Part shown: positions 1 to 12,105 of the stretch, piece after piece
Numbering within the stretch: the stretch's first letter is position 1
Layout of the letters: each line of letters begins with the position of its first letter
Assembly: GCF_022376445.1 (NCBI RefSeq)
Contig: NW_025954971.1
Coordinates: 310,001 to 374,000, forward strand
Direction: 5' to 3'
Length of the DNA stretch: 64,000 nucleotides
Origin: Fomitopsis serialis
Taxonomy: Eukaryota > Basidiomycota > Agaricomycetes > Polyporales > Fomitopsidaceae
The notes under the pieces: model-generated
The model's database searches: none
What the model saw: only the letters and a program-made list of their open reading frames with translations
Told to the model about the DNA's origin: nothing
Program-made: the position numbers and the translations under genes

Positions 1-395
1 AGAATTGCGGATCGACATAGTACAAGTTCTTGTCCAGGGAGTCGACTCAGGCTATCCAAGTCAGTTATAGCGAGGTGTGTCTGGCTGTAGCGGGCTGCGG
101 GGTGTCGCGGGCGACATGCGCAACTTGGATCTCGTGACCGTGTCGCGTCACGGTCCCAGTGCTCCCACGACTCCGACCGGTGAAGCCGACTGAAACGGCG
201 CAGTGTATACGGTACGTCTGCTTTGCATCCCCCTCCGCGTTTCCTGGTAATATGTTGCAGCAACGCGCAAAAACAAGGGAACAAACAGGCAGGATCTCCG
301 AGTCGCCAGATGTAAGTTGTCGTGCAACCACAAAAACTCTGAGATGACTCTGATCATAGTAAATTCATCGCCTGCACTAGCCACTAGACGCTGTC
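1..395. other. Left-edge region without a recognisable gene
   Basis: Overlapping open frames on both strands have no family resemblance and no consistent exon structure. The sequence ends just before a 5'-incomplete BTB gene. Nothing else is recognised. Confidence 0.4.
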
Positions 396-1403
396 TTGGA
401 ACACAGGCAGGAGCCTCCCACGCACGACGTTGAATTCTGGTTCGAAGATGGCACGGTAGTCTTGCGTGCAGGCACTGTGGCATTTCGTGTGTACGAGGGA
501 CTCCTGGCCAGAGATACTGTGCTAAAACCCGTTCCCCGCCTGTTGGACACCCGGACGAAGATCGATGGGTGTCCCGTCTTCCACCTATCAAATGACCCCG
601 ATGATGTCCGTATCTTCCTACGAGCTTTGATTTCTCCCTGGAGGTTCGTCTGTGTCATTCCACCCCTCGGCCAACTAAGTATGCATGTGCATCCGTAGGT
701 TCTACCGACCGGACCAGGTTGTCGGCTTCTCTGTCGTGTCGAGCCTGATTCGCCTCGGTCATGAATATGGTGCAAAAGACATTCTAGGGAACGCACTCGA
801 GCGGCTGCAAAGCCGCTACAGCGGCAACTACGATACATGGCTCGATGCATGGCACGGCGCGCAAGGACACAACACTACGCCTATGATGACTGCCAACCCA
901 CTGATGCGATCGCCGCCGTCAACCTTGCTCGCCTGACAGCACCCAGCCGTCCTGCCCAGCGCCCTCTACGAATGCTCGGCTCTTCCGACGCAGTCGCTTC
1001 TGCAGGGCGTACAGCGCGGCAGCGATGCCACGGCAATAGAATCCTCAGCCAGGCGGACACAGTGCGATGTCTGGACGCGCGGAAAGCTCTCGTTCACGAT
1101 CATGTCGTCGCTGCGCTGCGTATCTTCGATCCCAGTGTCAGCATGCCTTGCGAGCAGCCAGCGGAGTGTTCCTCGATCCTTGATTCCCGATCCGAGTGGC
1201 TGAGGACGCAGGATCACTGGGAAACCGGGCTGTTTGATTGCCTGACATCTCGGACTGTGCAGGAATTCGTTCGCCACGAACCCCTTTGTCAGGCGTGCGA
1301 GCAGATGTTGGAGGTGCGACATCGTAGGGAACGACTCAAGATCTGGTCTCAGCTACCCGAATACTTTGGCGTAGACGTCCCAGGCTGGGTCACTACGGCA
1401 TAG
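396..1403 (+). pseudogene. BTB/POZ-domain protein, 5'-incomplete and frameshifted (BTB-1)
   Basis: This is a member of the local BTB/POZ family. It opens with the family block (W-F-E-D-G-T-V-V-L, then VAFRVYEGLL), followed by GCPVFHLSN. An intron with donor GTTCGT and acceptor CGTAG near 650-699 joins it to the second exon (FYRPDQVVGFSVVSSLIRLGHEY). The end has C-x5-C, C-x2-C and LPEYFGVDVPGW. No ATG precedes the BTB block; the open frame begins at a TTG, so the start is missing or lies in an unseen exon. Around 935-1050 the family text (VLPSALYECS, LLQGVQRGSD) sits in a different frame from its flanks, implying compensating indels. BTB domains usually dimerise and recruit CUL3, but no partner is evident here. 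It is probably a decaying copy; sequence error is the alternative. Confidence 0.6.
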
Positions 1404-2675
1404 CCTGAGGAATCTGCTCTATTTCAGTTTGAATAGGTTTGTGTCCACCCACCGTTTCAGGCTAGCCATGACTGATCCCAAATTTGTAGATGAGTATCAT
1501 AGCATCTACGTAGGGCCGAGCCGTCGCGGTGGTGCCGTATTGAGCGGCCTCTTCGCCTTCCATTCGTCACTGTGATTGGTGAGATCAGCAACAAGTTCAA
1601 ACCGAAGCCACGCCATGTCTGACAGTTCTCTCTCAAAGCCGATGTATGGGGCGAAGTGGACAGAAATAAGTTGCATGTGCATTAGTTCTAACTCGTACAT
1701 TGGTTTCACGTTGGGATATCTTATAGTACCGCACTCGCAATCCGCTTGCAGCGCGTCCACGTTCTCGCTCTGGTTGAGGATATCCTAGCGACCACTCCTG
1801 CCAACCCACGAGCGAGTACAGGAATCAAAGTCAGACTTTGACATTGGGCAAAACGTGAAATCTCACCCGGCTGGCTAGGTCTCATCGATATTATCCCTTC
1901 CATACTCACTGCTGCCCGAAACCCTAGACCGTATCCACACATCCACGATTCGGCAAGCCTCTTCCACAGAGCTTGTCCCTCCCTTGCTGCGAGCTCCATC
2001 AGCTTCGCAACGCAGTCTCCACAACAATCGGCGGCGCCCATCTCCACAGTTCCGTCCCAGCCATGCAAAGCGTCGTAAGGGACAGCTGGGATCACCCCCA
2101 AGCGGTATTCCGTGGCAATCGCGTCCAAAAGCTCGAAACACATGTCCTCCTTCTCACTGAAAACTGGTACAGGTCTTGATAGCGGCGCCGACTCTTTCGT
2201 GGCAGAGGTCCGTACGAGCGTTCACGTTCAGACGTCGACACTGCACTGGCAGGAGGTCTTCATGGCTAGTCGATCTATTTGTTGAAAGGAAGACCAGACC
2301 ATCATATGGACCACAGGCACAACTATGACAGTGCCGCGCTCACCGTCCGCTGTCCATGGACACGAGGGCCATGTCACGCAGGCTGAGTGACAGTGCCATG
2401 AGTTCCGACTATGCGACAGTGCAAGACGCGCGTACCAATAAGGAAGGACGACAGCCAAATGCAATTGAAAGCTTAGCAGGCGCAAGAGATGTGACAGGCA
2501 GGACTATCGCGCCACCCGTAGAGCAGAAGACTTTGCCCACACGAAAGGGGCAATTTGCAAGTATAACCGAGCCGATGCATTGAGATATTCGCGTACACTG
2601 CGTCATTACAAGAAACTGCGCTGCTCACTGCCATGAACCGCTCCAAAATGGTCTCCGCATATGCACTCCGCCGCA
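1404..2675. other. Intergenic stretch with a possible BTB relic
   Basis: The only support is a minus-strand relic near 1.9-2.1 kb, listed separately. The remaining frames show no conserved motif. The eIF4E gene converges from the right. Confidence 0.4.
1917..2143 (-). pseudogene. Possible relic of a BTB-family C-terminus
   Basis: A minus-strand open frame encodes ...WDGTVEMGAADCCGDCVAKLMELAAREG followed by ALWKRLAESW. The order C-x2-C, an acidic/basic helix, then W-x2-L matches the tail of the BTB proteins here (for example C-x2-C ... ERVWEQLP). There is no BTB domain upstream and no clear end. I infer a detached, degraded fragment. The resemblance is short and could be chance. Confidence 0.35.
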
Positions 2676-4156
2676 TCACCGCGCCTTCCCCCTCCAGCCC
2701 GGCCCGCCCAGCGCGCCCGACCCGCCGATGCCAAAGCCCGCAAACGCGCCGCCGGGCCCGGGCGCGCCCGCAGCAGGCAGCCCCGGGCCCTCGCCCGGCC
2801 CGCTCATCGGGCTGCTCTTGTTCTGGAACGACGAGCGGAAGGACGTCTGCGGGAGTGCCTGAATGGTGAGGAACTTGTTCGGCGTGGGGCGGTCGTCGTT
2901 GTTGTACTGCGTGCGTGCGGTCAGCGGGGGCGCGCGCAGAGCGAGGAGGGACACGCACCTGGAACTCGAGCCCGATGCCGTCCGCCTCGGAGACGTCGAG
3001 GAGCTTGGCCATCTTGCGGCCGATGCCGTTGATGCGCTCGACGTCCTCCTTGCTGCGCGTCCAGAGCTGGATGCGGTCGACCTTGCTCCGGAGGCTGACG
3101 ACCGCGCCGCAGATCTCGTCGCCGTCGTCGAGGTCCTCGCCGACGAGCGCCATCGCGAGCCAGCTCCAGCAGCGGTCAAGCAGCTGCGGGTTATTCTTCA
3201 TCGTGAGCACCCACTTGCCGCCGTGCGCGTTCGCGGGGTCCTCCCACATCGGCTTGATGCCCGACTTGAAGATGTGGTAGTTGGAGTTGCGCTCCAGCCG
3301 CGAGGGCGGCTTCAGCCAGTTGAAGTACCGGCAGAACGTCTCGACCGTCTCGAACTCGCCGATCACCGTCAGGCCCGCCTCGTACTCGTCCTTCTCGGGC
3401 GCGGCAAAGTGCGTCGCGCTCTGTAGCGGGTCCGCGCTCGCGCTGGGGAGCGGCCGCGCGGGGTGGGCGGAGGCGGGCGTGAAGGGGGCGTTCGACTTTG
3501 TGTCGTGGAATATTGTCCTGCATGCGGGGTCAGGGCGCGCACGCAACGCACGGAATGGACACGCACCACTTGTTCTCGAGCGGGTGCTCCGGGGCCTGGA
3601 TGCGGAGGCCGGGCGTCTTGGGATCCTCGATGGTCTCCGCGTCTGGCGGCTTGGCGGTGCCGTCGACGCTGAGCGTCCTCGCCTTTGCGAGGCGGGCGGT
3701 GATCGCGTCGAGGCTGGGGATGTTCTTGTAGCCGACGGGCATCTTCTGCTTCCTCGGCGCGGACTCTGTCTCGTCGTTGAGCTTGTCGAGCCGCTCCGTC
3801 GTGAGCTGCTCGCCGGACCCCGCGTCGCTGGGCGCGGGTGTAGAGGAGGAGCTGCCCGGGGGAGACGTCGACAGGGTCGCGGGCGACACGGAGCGGGATC
3901 CTGGCGGATTGACGGTGACGGAGTCGGTCGTCGATGCCTGCGTGGACATCGACGTCTGGGAGGAGGTGCGGAGGAGTGCAGCGGCGAGGCGGGGGCGCGA
4001 GGCTGCAGAGGCGGGGTTGGAGCCGTTGTTCAGGTTGATGCGTGCTGCGAGCTGGTTGAGCGAGGGCATGCGCGACCCCGCGGCGGGGCGTTCGGGCTTT
4101 GGCTCATCGATCTTGGGGGGAGCAAGGTCGGGGGCGGCGACGGCAGAGGGAGACAT
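2676..4156 (-). CDS. eIF4E family, class II (4E-HP-like) cap-binding protein
   Basis: Three exons (4156-3567, 3517-2959, 2906-2676) join in frame to 459 aa. The core starts at HPLENKWTIFHD and contains FNWLKPP, HIFKSGIKPMWED, GGKWVLTMK, EEICGAVVS-like DEICGAVVSLRSK and IQLWTR. The MWED pair and the later Trp are cap-stacking/contact residues in the family. The usual first cap-stacking Trp position reads DEYEAGL, with Tyr, as in class II eIF4E/4E-HP; such proteins bind the mRNA cap but often act as translational repressors. About 200 residues precede the core, Ser/Thr/Pro-rich and probably disordered, and the tail is Gly/Pro-rich, making it about twice the usual length. The start is the ATG opening MSPSAVAAP; an in-frame upstream ATG exists at 4258. 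All junctions keep frame. Confidence 0.87.
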
Positions 4157-5302
4157 CGCGGCGGGAGACAAGTCGTCTGCCCTCCCTCTGACGCGGTGGC
4201 TGTGGCGTACTGCTGGTGGCGCTAAGTGCAGCGGGACGCAAGACGCGCCTTTAGACACTTATGTACATGGGCGCATGGCATAAGCAGCTGGTTAAAGACC
4301 ACATCCGCTTCGCAGGCCCAGGACATGGGCTCAAGCTGCTCTCTGCGGATCCCAGGGCAGTCCGCCATTCTCGGGCCACCCAGCGCGGCGCCTTCGACGG
4401 TGCTCAATGACCAAATTGGGCTCGACTCTCGAGGACGTCTCTTCGAAGTCCACCGCTACTCACAGGTTGTGCTGCTGTTGACTGTCAGTTAGCAACGCTT
4501 TTGGCAGCGGCGCCTTGCTTGCCAAATACTCTGCCATTGTGCATACGTTACGGGTTGACGTCATTATTCTGTGCCAGTGAAAGTCGCTCGCCTGCTCGTC
4601 GGAGTCGTTATGCCTCTTGACCATCATTATCTCCGAAGGCCGTGCTATTATGTCGAGGTACTCGCTCGGGAGTTGAATGAGGCCGAGTCAGCTCAGCGAT
4701 GGGCGGAAGAGACATTCAACAAGTCTTTACAGTCCGACCTCATGTGTATCGGCATCACTGGGGCATTGCCGAAGGAATGTAAAGAAGTCGTTTGAAGGAA
4801 TTGTGGAATGTCAGTACGGAATCTTGCGGAAAACATTGGATGCTGGATAACATTGGCCGTAGGTTTCATCGTTGAGCTATCTCTTTGTATCACTGCTGAA
4901 CGTTTGACTGCTGAAGTCTGAATCTGAACGGACACCTTTCCGTAACGACGATCAGATTCGGGCAGCTCAGACCCGGCCTAGCATCTACGATGCTAGGGTA
5001 GTCGTTGCGTGTATGGCACCATGACCTGCATCTGCATGGCGTGCGTGGTACGGAACATACCTTTTTCGGTGTATGGGACACGTTGCGAATAATGCAACAA
5101 AGCAGGCCAATCCTGACCGTCAAAAGACCGCATCGAGAACAATGAGTGAGTCCACGCCGTCAGCGTTCCTTGAGACTGTTCAAGTCTTATATAAAGCCCC
5201 AGGTGCCTACACACGAGCGCTCAGGAAAATCCATCACATCGACAGGTCTGTGGCTCATCAGCCAGCTCCTTGCGTATCTGACCCCCGAACATAGGCATCG
5301 AC
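4157..5302. other. Intergenic region between eIF4E and BTB-2
   Basis: Only short unrelated frames occur, including a 74-codon plus-strand frame at 4571-4795 that I cannot assign. The region presumably holds the promoter of eIF4E (leftward) and that of the BTB gene starting at 5303. No repeat was noticed. Confidence 0.4.
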
Positions 5303-6782
5303 ATGGCAATTGGGGTCGGTGACTCTCCGGGGAAGCGAAAAGTGAAACGGCCTCGTACCGAAGACAGTCGTGGTGAGCAAGTGACGCGAACAACGAACCC
5401 CGACCTCTGGTTCAACGACGGTAGCATCATCCTCGTCGCGAGAGGCGTCGCCTTCCGTGTCTACAAAGACTTGCTCGCCAAATCGTCCAGAACTTTTCAA
5501 GAGATGTTCACTCGGCAGCAACCAGACCCGCCGAGAAGATCGAGGGTTGCCACATCGTCCATCTTGACGATTCGCCCCTCGACGTCGCTAACATGCTCAA
5601 GCTCGTCTTCTTCGGCACGCAGTGAGTGTGCTCCAGCGCATCCCACATGTCTTAGGGGCTCACAGTTGTCCAGGCTCTACCCGTCCGACGAGCAAGTAGG
5701 CTTCCCCTTTGTCGCCAGCTGGATCAAGATGGCCCACAAGTACCGCATGGAAGGCACCCTCGCGCTCGCGCTCAAGCGCCTCAAGTCGTTCTTCAGCGAC
5801 GACCTCGACGACTGGCTCGGGCTTCCAAGCACGGCGAGACCTACTGCATCAGTGTCGAGCCTCAGGACGCGATCTCCGCGGTCAACTCGCGCGCCTCACC
5901 GGGACGACCACCATCCTGCCGTCCGCCCTGTACATGTGCTCGCAGCTGTCGTCGAAGGAGCTGCTTCACGGCGTGGCCCTCGCAGACGGCGCCATGGAGA
6001 GGCTGGACGACAAGGACATCCAGATGTGTATGGATGCGCGGAACGTCCTCACGGGCCGCACCATCCTCTCGGTACTGGAGATCTGGGCCTTGCCCGTCAG
6101 CTCGGGATGCTACGACGAGGACGCTTGCCAGCGCGCTTTAGAGGCAGAGGTAGACGTCACACGCCTCGAAGACCGCTGGTTGGCCGACGGCGTTACGATA
6201 CTCTCCCGGGGGGCCGAGAATCTGGTCAGCAACGCTGCGCTGTGCTCGAGGTGCAGCAAGATGGTCCGGAGCCGGATGAAGCTCGCGCAGCAGAGGCACT
6301 GGGCGAGTTTGTCCCAGATGTTTGGAGTCTGGACCCCGCTCCGGGTCTCAATAGGTCTGGCACGCGGCCACGCGGCAGCGATGTGGGCGAGAACGACGAC
6401 CAAGATGATGACGCGACGCAAGGTACCGCCGACGACGTCCCATCGGACAACGAGAGCGCGGGCGAGGACGCCAACGAAGGGGACGTCCACGAGGAAGATG
6501 CCACTGCGAAAGATGCCAAGAAAGACTGCCGGCGGAGACGACATTGAAGACGTGGACGGCGAAGTACAGGCTGTGGAGCACACGGACTCGGGCGTGACTG
6601 TGGACGCGGACTGTTGGTCCGAGCATGACTACGATGAAGAGGAGGCTAATGCTGACCTTCAAGACGGCGAGTATACGACCGGATATCGCCTTGTGATAAG
6701 GGAAAACCTGGACGATCCTGACCGCGTACTAGGATCTGATGACTTGTTGGAAGGGTTCGATGTTCGAAGGACCACCGCGTGA
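5303..6782 (+). pseudogene. BTB/POZ-domain protein with acidic tail, multiply frameshifted (BTB-2)
   Basis: The ATG opens MAIGVGDSPGKRKVKRPRTE, then the BTB block LWFNDGSIILVARGVAFRVYKDLL. After PDPP a one-base loss shifts the frame; the family text (EKIEGCHIVHLDDSPLD) continues in another frame to an intron with donor GTGAGT and acceptor TCCAG (about 5620-5672). Exon 2 begins LYPSDEQVGFPFVASWIKMAHKY. A second single-base loss falls at 'gtcaactcgcg' (about 5880), where a doubled C would restore N-L-A-R-L-T. Further on are CYDEDAC and CSRC, the family cysteine pairs. Unlike its relatives it continues into an Asp/Glu-rich extension (about 6370-6780) that also needs frame changes. Either it is a decayed gene or the sequence carries indel errors. 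Confidence 0.6.
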
Positions 6783-7014
6783 TGGACCTCGTCCTGGACC
6801 GCCATGATGCTTGACCCTCGCGTTCTTGTATGCTGCATGATTCAGTATGTTGTATGTACCATTATGTTGATCCCGCTTATCATGCACTATTCCGCGCGCG
6901 ACGTTCGTGCGTGAGTCTATGCACCACCCACCCAGTCGGTTTGCATGCAACGAATCCAGGATCAGCGAGATGCGATTCATATGATCAGATTATTTCGCGT
7001 GTGACAAAGGCTGC

Positions 7015-8039
7015 CTAGTCCTCCTTGAAGTTGAAGAAAGTCGGGAGCTGCTCCCAGACTCTTTCCTGCGCGTCATTCTCTCTCCCCTGAACCAGCGACA
7101 CGCATCTCCCACACAGAGTGTCACTCCAGCCCTCCATATCAACACAGTCAAATGCGTCGCACAACAGCGATTGCTCGTCAACCATGCAGGCGTTCATTGA
7201 ACTGAGAACTTCCAAGCAATCATCTTGAAAGCACTCCTCTGCTGTGGATGTCATAAACGCCTCCTCCCGAACCTCTAGCGTTGCAAGTCGCAGATGCGGG
7301 GCGCCCGCGACAGCGCGCCTAGTGACCTCGTCGAATGCCGCTGATAGAGGGTCCGAGTCCTTGAGCGATTCATCTACCTCGGGCCCGCCACGGCGTACGT
7401 GCTGACACAGACGGTAGTAGGCGGGGCGCAAAAGCGAGGTATCCCCCACGAGCCGTGCGATCTCAATGACTCGCAGAGAGTTTGTTTTCGTGTCTTCGTA
7501 TTTCATGGTGTGGCCGGCCGGATATTCATCCAGCACTTTGATGAGCGCGTGCATGGTGCCTGGGAAGAGCGCCTTGATACGACTCATGGCTTCGTCCAGC
7601 ACGTTCTGTACTTGATACTTGTGCGCAATGTGGACAAGCGTGTTAACAACTTCAAAATCGACTTTCTTGTCCGGTTTGAAATGTCTGGAACGGCAAACCG
7701 TCAGCGAGCTGATAGGCACCAGGTAGGAGCAACAGACTTGTTATTATGATAGAGAGTGAGCAGAAGGTGGCGCATATCGTCCGCGGAGTCGGTCACGTCT
7801 ACCGCTGGAACGTCGCTTGAGGTCCCTGCGTCTTGAGCCTGAGGGATGGACAGCATGTCGCGGAACAGGTCGGAATGGAGGGAGAGCACGCTGCGATGTA
7901 CGCGGAAGGCGATCCCTTCCGCGACAATGTCAATGTTGCCGTCGTAGAACCACGCTTCCTTGTCTTTGACCAGATCCTTTTTCAGATCCTCCTGGATGGC
8001 ACTGCCTTCGGTACGCGGCCGCTTCAGCGGGTTTGACAT
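7015..8039 (-). CDS. BTB/POZ-domain protein (BTB-3)
   Basis: Two exons (8039-7738 and 7684-7015) with a 53 bp intron (donor GTCTGT, acceptor TTCCAG) give 323 aa without interruption. The N-terminus is MSNPLKRPRTEG, a basic stretch that could serve as a nuclear signal. The BTB domain spans roughly residues 30-150: EAWFYDGNIDIVAEGIAFRV, then FRDMLSIP, DSADDMRHLLLTLY, HFKPDKKVDFEVVNTLV and IAHKYQVQNVLDEAM. The C-terminal part has CFQDDC, then CGRC, ending VWEQLPTFFNF. It is the first of three same-strand tandem paralogues (7.0-11.7 kb) that share the KRPRT start. Function is unknown; BTB proteins usually dimerise and may act as CUL3 adaptors. Confidence 0.85.
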
Positions 8040-8938
8040 GATTGCGAAGGTTCAAGTTTGGCTTCAAGCTGTGCCGCTTCCGAGTCGCTATTACCTGACG
8101 GATGAGTCCAACTTACTTCATCATATATGGGTGAATACGCGTGCACGTACGGATTGGGAACAACGGCAGAGAAAGGTTTGTTCGTAATGCGTGGACGCCG
8201 TGGAGATGATCAGTCCAAGTGCGTCGTGCGGCTGCCAGAGCAACCGTGCATAACGCGGCCACGTGATCGTGCAATTTGACTGGGCATGGCTGGGCGGGTA
8301 CTTTGGAATTCTCTGTGACTGAGTCGCATAGCAGACGCAGCAAATAATAATAAACCCCTACCAGTCAACTCTCCAGTGCGCCTATGAATCAGTAAGTGAC
8401 AGTAACAGAACACGTTCATGGCACACGCAATGAGTGCGACTCGCGACAATAGATGACCTGGCCGCAGCCTGAGGACCGTGGTGATCGCTTTCAATGACTC
8501 AGAGTCTCTCGCTCCAGAGCAACGTCAAATGAATACATGTTTTAGAGCATCAGGGCCTCGCGTCGCTAGGCCTATGCACGTACTGTATGCTCGTGTCTGT
8601 TGGCAGTACTTCCGTGACGGTTTGCGAAACTGCTTGTTAGGCTTAGTGTCTCCGAATCGCAGAATTAGAGACCGGAAGTAGCACTGTAACTTACTGCTAG
8701 GCTGAGGCAAATGAGAAATGATACTGGCTCTGGAGTGTAGGTGCGTCTCGCGACTTGTCGGCAGTGCAGATCCTTCACACCTACTAGTAGTATCAGTGGT
8801 GAGGGCTGCGCTCGTTCATTGTATGTCCGTGTCTGCAGTAAACTATGGTAAACCTCGGCGACTCGAAGGCGACTGTGTGACACTAGCAAAATTAAATATA
8901 ACCGCAGATTAGTGTATACCGCGCGGGAGTGCTGCCTA
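8040..8938. other. Intergenic region, BTB-3/BTB-4
   Basis: No gene is supported. It must contain the promoter of BTB-3 and the 3' region of BTB-4, both leftward. It is mildly AT-richer than the flanking coding DNA. Confidence 0.4.
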
Positions 8939-9958
8939 CTAGTCGTCACGGAAGTTGAAGAACTGCGGAAGCTGGTCCCAAACCAATTCCTGAGCGTCCT
9001 TCTCTCTTTCTCTGACACGCGCCATGCACATCTCGCACAAGACTCCATCCCATTCCTCTACATCCCCATGCATGAATGCATCGCACTCCTCGAGTAGCGG
9101 TTCTTCCGTCCAGAAGCTGGTCATCCCCTCCATAGCATACAAACATTCATCACTGTAGCATCCGGATGCTCGATACGGTACGAAGGTCTCTTGGCGCACC
9201 TCAAGGGTTGCATCTTTCAGAGCTCGCATGCCCGCAGTGGCCTGTGCGATGTCCTCGTCATACGCCGTTGAAGAAGCCTCCTCGGACGGTTTTGCCGGCA
9301 GAGACCTGCGGCTGTATCGTAGGAGCTGGCATAAACGGTAGAAGGCGGGGCGTAAGAGCGACGTGTCCCCGACAAGTCGTGCGATCTGGAGAACGTGAAG
9401 TGAATCGATGTCCTTGGATCTCATGGGGAGATCGGGCGGGCGTTCGTTCAGCACTTCGAGGAAGTCGTCCAGGTTATCTGGATAGACTGCCTTTATGCGG
9501 CTCATGGCTTCGTCCAACACATTCTTCACTTGGTACTTGTGCGCAATGCGGGCGAGGGAGCTGACCACTGCAAATTCTGCTTGGGTATAAGGTTTGAAGT
9601 GCCTTCAAACAATGTCAATGAATCAGCATACACATATGAAAGCATGGAGAGACGACAGACTGTTATTATAGTAGAGAGCGAGCAGCAAGTGCCGCATGTT
9701 GTCCGCAGAGTCAGTCACTTCCACCACCGGTATATGACCAGCGTCCCCCGCATCCGTGGGCTGGGGAATAGACAGCATGTCGCGGAAAAGTTCGGAATGG
9801 ATGGTAAGGACACCTCGGTGAACACGAAAGGCGGTCCCTTGCGCAATGATGTCAATGTTGCCGTCGGAAAACCATGCCTCCTGGTCCTTGACCGCTCCGG
9901 TATTCGAGTCTTCATGAGCATTGCTATCCGTGCGCGGTCGTTTCAGCGGGTTTGGCAT
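8939..9958 (-). CDS. BTB/POZ-domain protein (BTB-4)
   Basis: A tandem paralogue of the copies on either side, starting MPNPLKRPRTDSNAHED. The BTB block reads EAWFSDGNIDIIAQGTAFRV, FRDMLSIPQP and DSADNMRHLLLALY. Exon 2 carries VVSSLARIAHKYQVKNVLDEAM, ARLVGDTSLLRPAFYRLCQ, the CYSDEC and CEMC pairs, and the end VWDQLPQFFNF. The donor (GTCTGTC, after 9661) leaves phase 1, while the acceptor equivalent to BTB-3's would be out of frame. An acceptor at CCCAAG (exon 2 from 9579) restores frame and gives 312 aa, at the cost of the HFKP motif. The alternative is one missing A before the donor, which BTB-3 has. Probably functional. Confidence 0.75.
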
Positions 9959-10681
9959 ATTCGCAACGCCGACTCAGACGACTGGGTGCTATGTTTCGCT
10001 AGTTGCTTCGAAAAGCTGTGATCCACCGGAAGAATGTCTGCCACCTATCTTGATGAACAAGCCTGCAAGGAGCTCGCATAGATCAGTGACGTTGAGCAGA
10101 ACGAACAATGCGACCGACACGGTTACGTCGACTCGGGATTGAAGTCGACACAACGAGCGCTTCGTCAATTGAACTCTCGAAAAGTTCAGCGCGACGAGCG
10201 TGTGAAGGCTGATAGAAAACTCTAGTTCGGCTTGAAGGTTGAACGTTGAGTATACGTACTTGAGTACTTACGATAAGTCCTGGCGAGGTGTCCACTGTGC
10301 GGCATACTCTCAGGGTACGCGTTCAACTTGTCGCGTTGTAACGCGGGCACGTGATCGAGCGATTTCTCAGTCAATCCACTGCTCACTAGTTGGCAAAGAA
10401 CGTTGACTCCTACTATGAAGGTCCCCGCCCCGTGGAGGCTAGAGATTCCCAGCGGTTTGCGTAACTGGATTTCAATGAAGCATTATTAGTAAGATTATGG
10501 TCATACAGTACCGTGAAACGCAAACCATCATCACTCGTCATTTTGAGAGGCTGCAATACAATTTCTTTCTACATAGCGGTCGGACTTGAGAGTGATGTAT
10601 TCTCTCTGGTCTACGTTGGCAAACAGTAGAATACAAACAACATCTTCGGATAACATGGGATTCGTGCTCTTGGTCCGGGTA
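9959..10681. other. Intergenic region, BTB-4/BTB-5
   Basis: No coding unit, tandem repeat or RNA gene is recognised. It lies upstream of BTB-4 and downstream of BTB-5. Confidence 0.4.
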
Positions 10682-11726
10682 TCACTTGAGATTGAGTATG
10701 TACCTCTCCGGAAGTGTGTTCCATATATCCTTCTGCACCTCCAGTAATCTGCGTTTATATGATGCTATGCACCACCCACATAGGACCTCATCATATTCGT
10801 CTATCTCCATGCAAGTCAACGCGTTGCAGCGTGTATCACTATACTGTATCATCATCAATGACTCGATTCCCTCCGTCATCCTGGTCAAGCCGTCGTCGCA
10901 TGTGTCTTGGAAACAGTCCTCGGTTTTACCGTCTTGCAGGACCGCACGCTTGACAAGCATACTTATATTCGCCAGGTAGGCCCTGCCCGCCATACACCGT
11001 TCCATGTCCTCATCAGACAGGCGCTGTGAGGGCGAATAGGTACCGTCCGATTGTTTGCCGAGGAGGGGCCTGGCTTGAGTTGGCAGCAACGGTAAAAGGC
11101 GGCTGGTAGGAGTGAATTATCTCCAATGAGTCGTGCGAGCTGGACAACCTCGAAGCAGTCGGTGTTTTTGTGCTCCAAAGTGGGGCTAGAAGGGGGAGCT
11201 TTCAGGACTTTCAAGAAGTCTTCCAGGTTTGATGGGTAGAAAACTCTGATGCGACCCATTGCATCGTCCAGCACGCTCTGGATTTCATACTTGTGCGCGA
11301 GACGGACGAGGCGACTGACAACTCCGAAGCGCGCTTTTTGTTGCGGCCTGAAAGATCTAGATGAGAAGTGCTGAGTCTCACAACCCGTGAAGATAGAAGA
11401 GCCGCGCACTCATCCCGATAGTAGAGAACAAGCAGCAGGTGCCGCATGTCGTCTGCGGAATCCGTAACTTTCACAACAGGAAAATCCCCGTCATCCCCCG
11501 TAGCGGCTGGTTGAGGAATCGACAGCATGACACGAAAGACCTCGGACTGAGCGGAGAGCACAGTGCGATGGACGCGAAAAGCGATCCCCTCCGCGACGAT
11601 ATCGATGTTGCCGTCAGGGAACCAGGCTTCTTTGTCTCGAATACCAGTGGAGACCTTTTCTTCGGTAGGCTGTTGACCATCCTCATCATGGTCAGTGCGA
11701 GGTCGCTTCGCGGCTGGGTGCGACAT
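10682..11726 (-). pseudogene. BTB/POZ-domain protein, single frameshift (BTB-5)
   Basis: Third member of the leftward tandem array, starting MSHPAAKRPRTDHDEDG. The BTB block is EAWFPDGNIDIVAEGIAFRV ... FRVMLSIPQP ... DSADDMRHLLLVLYYRDE, then an intron (donor GTGCGC, acceptor TTTCAG) and RPQQKARFGVVSRLVRLAHKYEI. The frame breaks in 'caactcaagcc' near 11075, where a doubled C would restore C-C-Q-L into PLLGKQSDGTYSPSQRLSDE. The rest is well kept: CFQDTC, CGWC and an IWNTLPERYIL end. With one defect in an otherwise conserved gene, either a recent null allele or a one-base sequence error fits. Confidence 0.6.
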
Positions 11727-12105
11727 GGCTTGTCCTCCGATGGGTTCAAGTTCCGAGTCAGAATCGCGGCCAGCGCAGGTGGGCCACGTTAAGCTATGTA
11801 ATTAACGGAGCATGATTCAATCACCACCGGACAGACGGATATTACGACACACGTACTTCAACGAACGAGGTGCGATATGTCAATTGCAGTGGGCACAATG
11901 TTACTGTAGTAGGTCCAGTGCTTCGCGTCGCGGTCAGACGCGTCGCATGTATCATCGGCAAGGGCCTTAAACGTGACATAAGACGAATCTCATTGGCTGG
12001 ACAGCGAACGACGCGCATTTTGGACAGGCAGGGAATGCCCGACCGGTGCCCGATGCGCACTGAGCGCTGTCACACATCGAAAACGCCGAGGCGTCTAGAT
12101 GACTC
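11727..12105. other. Intergenic region upstream of BTB-5
   Basis: No gene is recognised. It probably includes the BTB-5 promoter, reading leftward. The sequence changes character abruptly near 12.1 kb, where the GC-rich repeats start. Confidence 0.35.

Noticed and set aside
2473..3546. A 357-codon minus-strand frame running past the eIF4E core to 2473
   Set aside because: After LEFQ it reads the intron and the wrong frame of exon 3 (Arg/Ala/Gly-rich). The spliced frame ending at 2676 gives sensible text and keeps phase.
2863..4283. Plus-strand frames of 187, 314 and 168 codons opposite eIF4E
   Set aside because: Antisense shadows of a GC-rich coding region with Arg/Gly/Val-rich translations.
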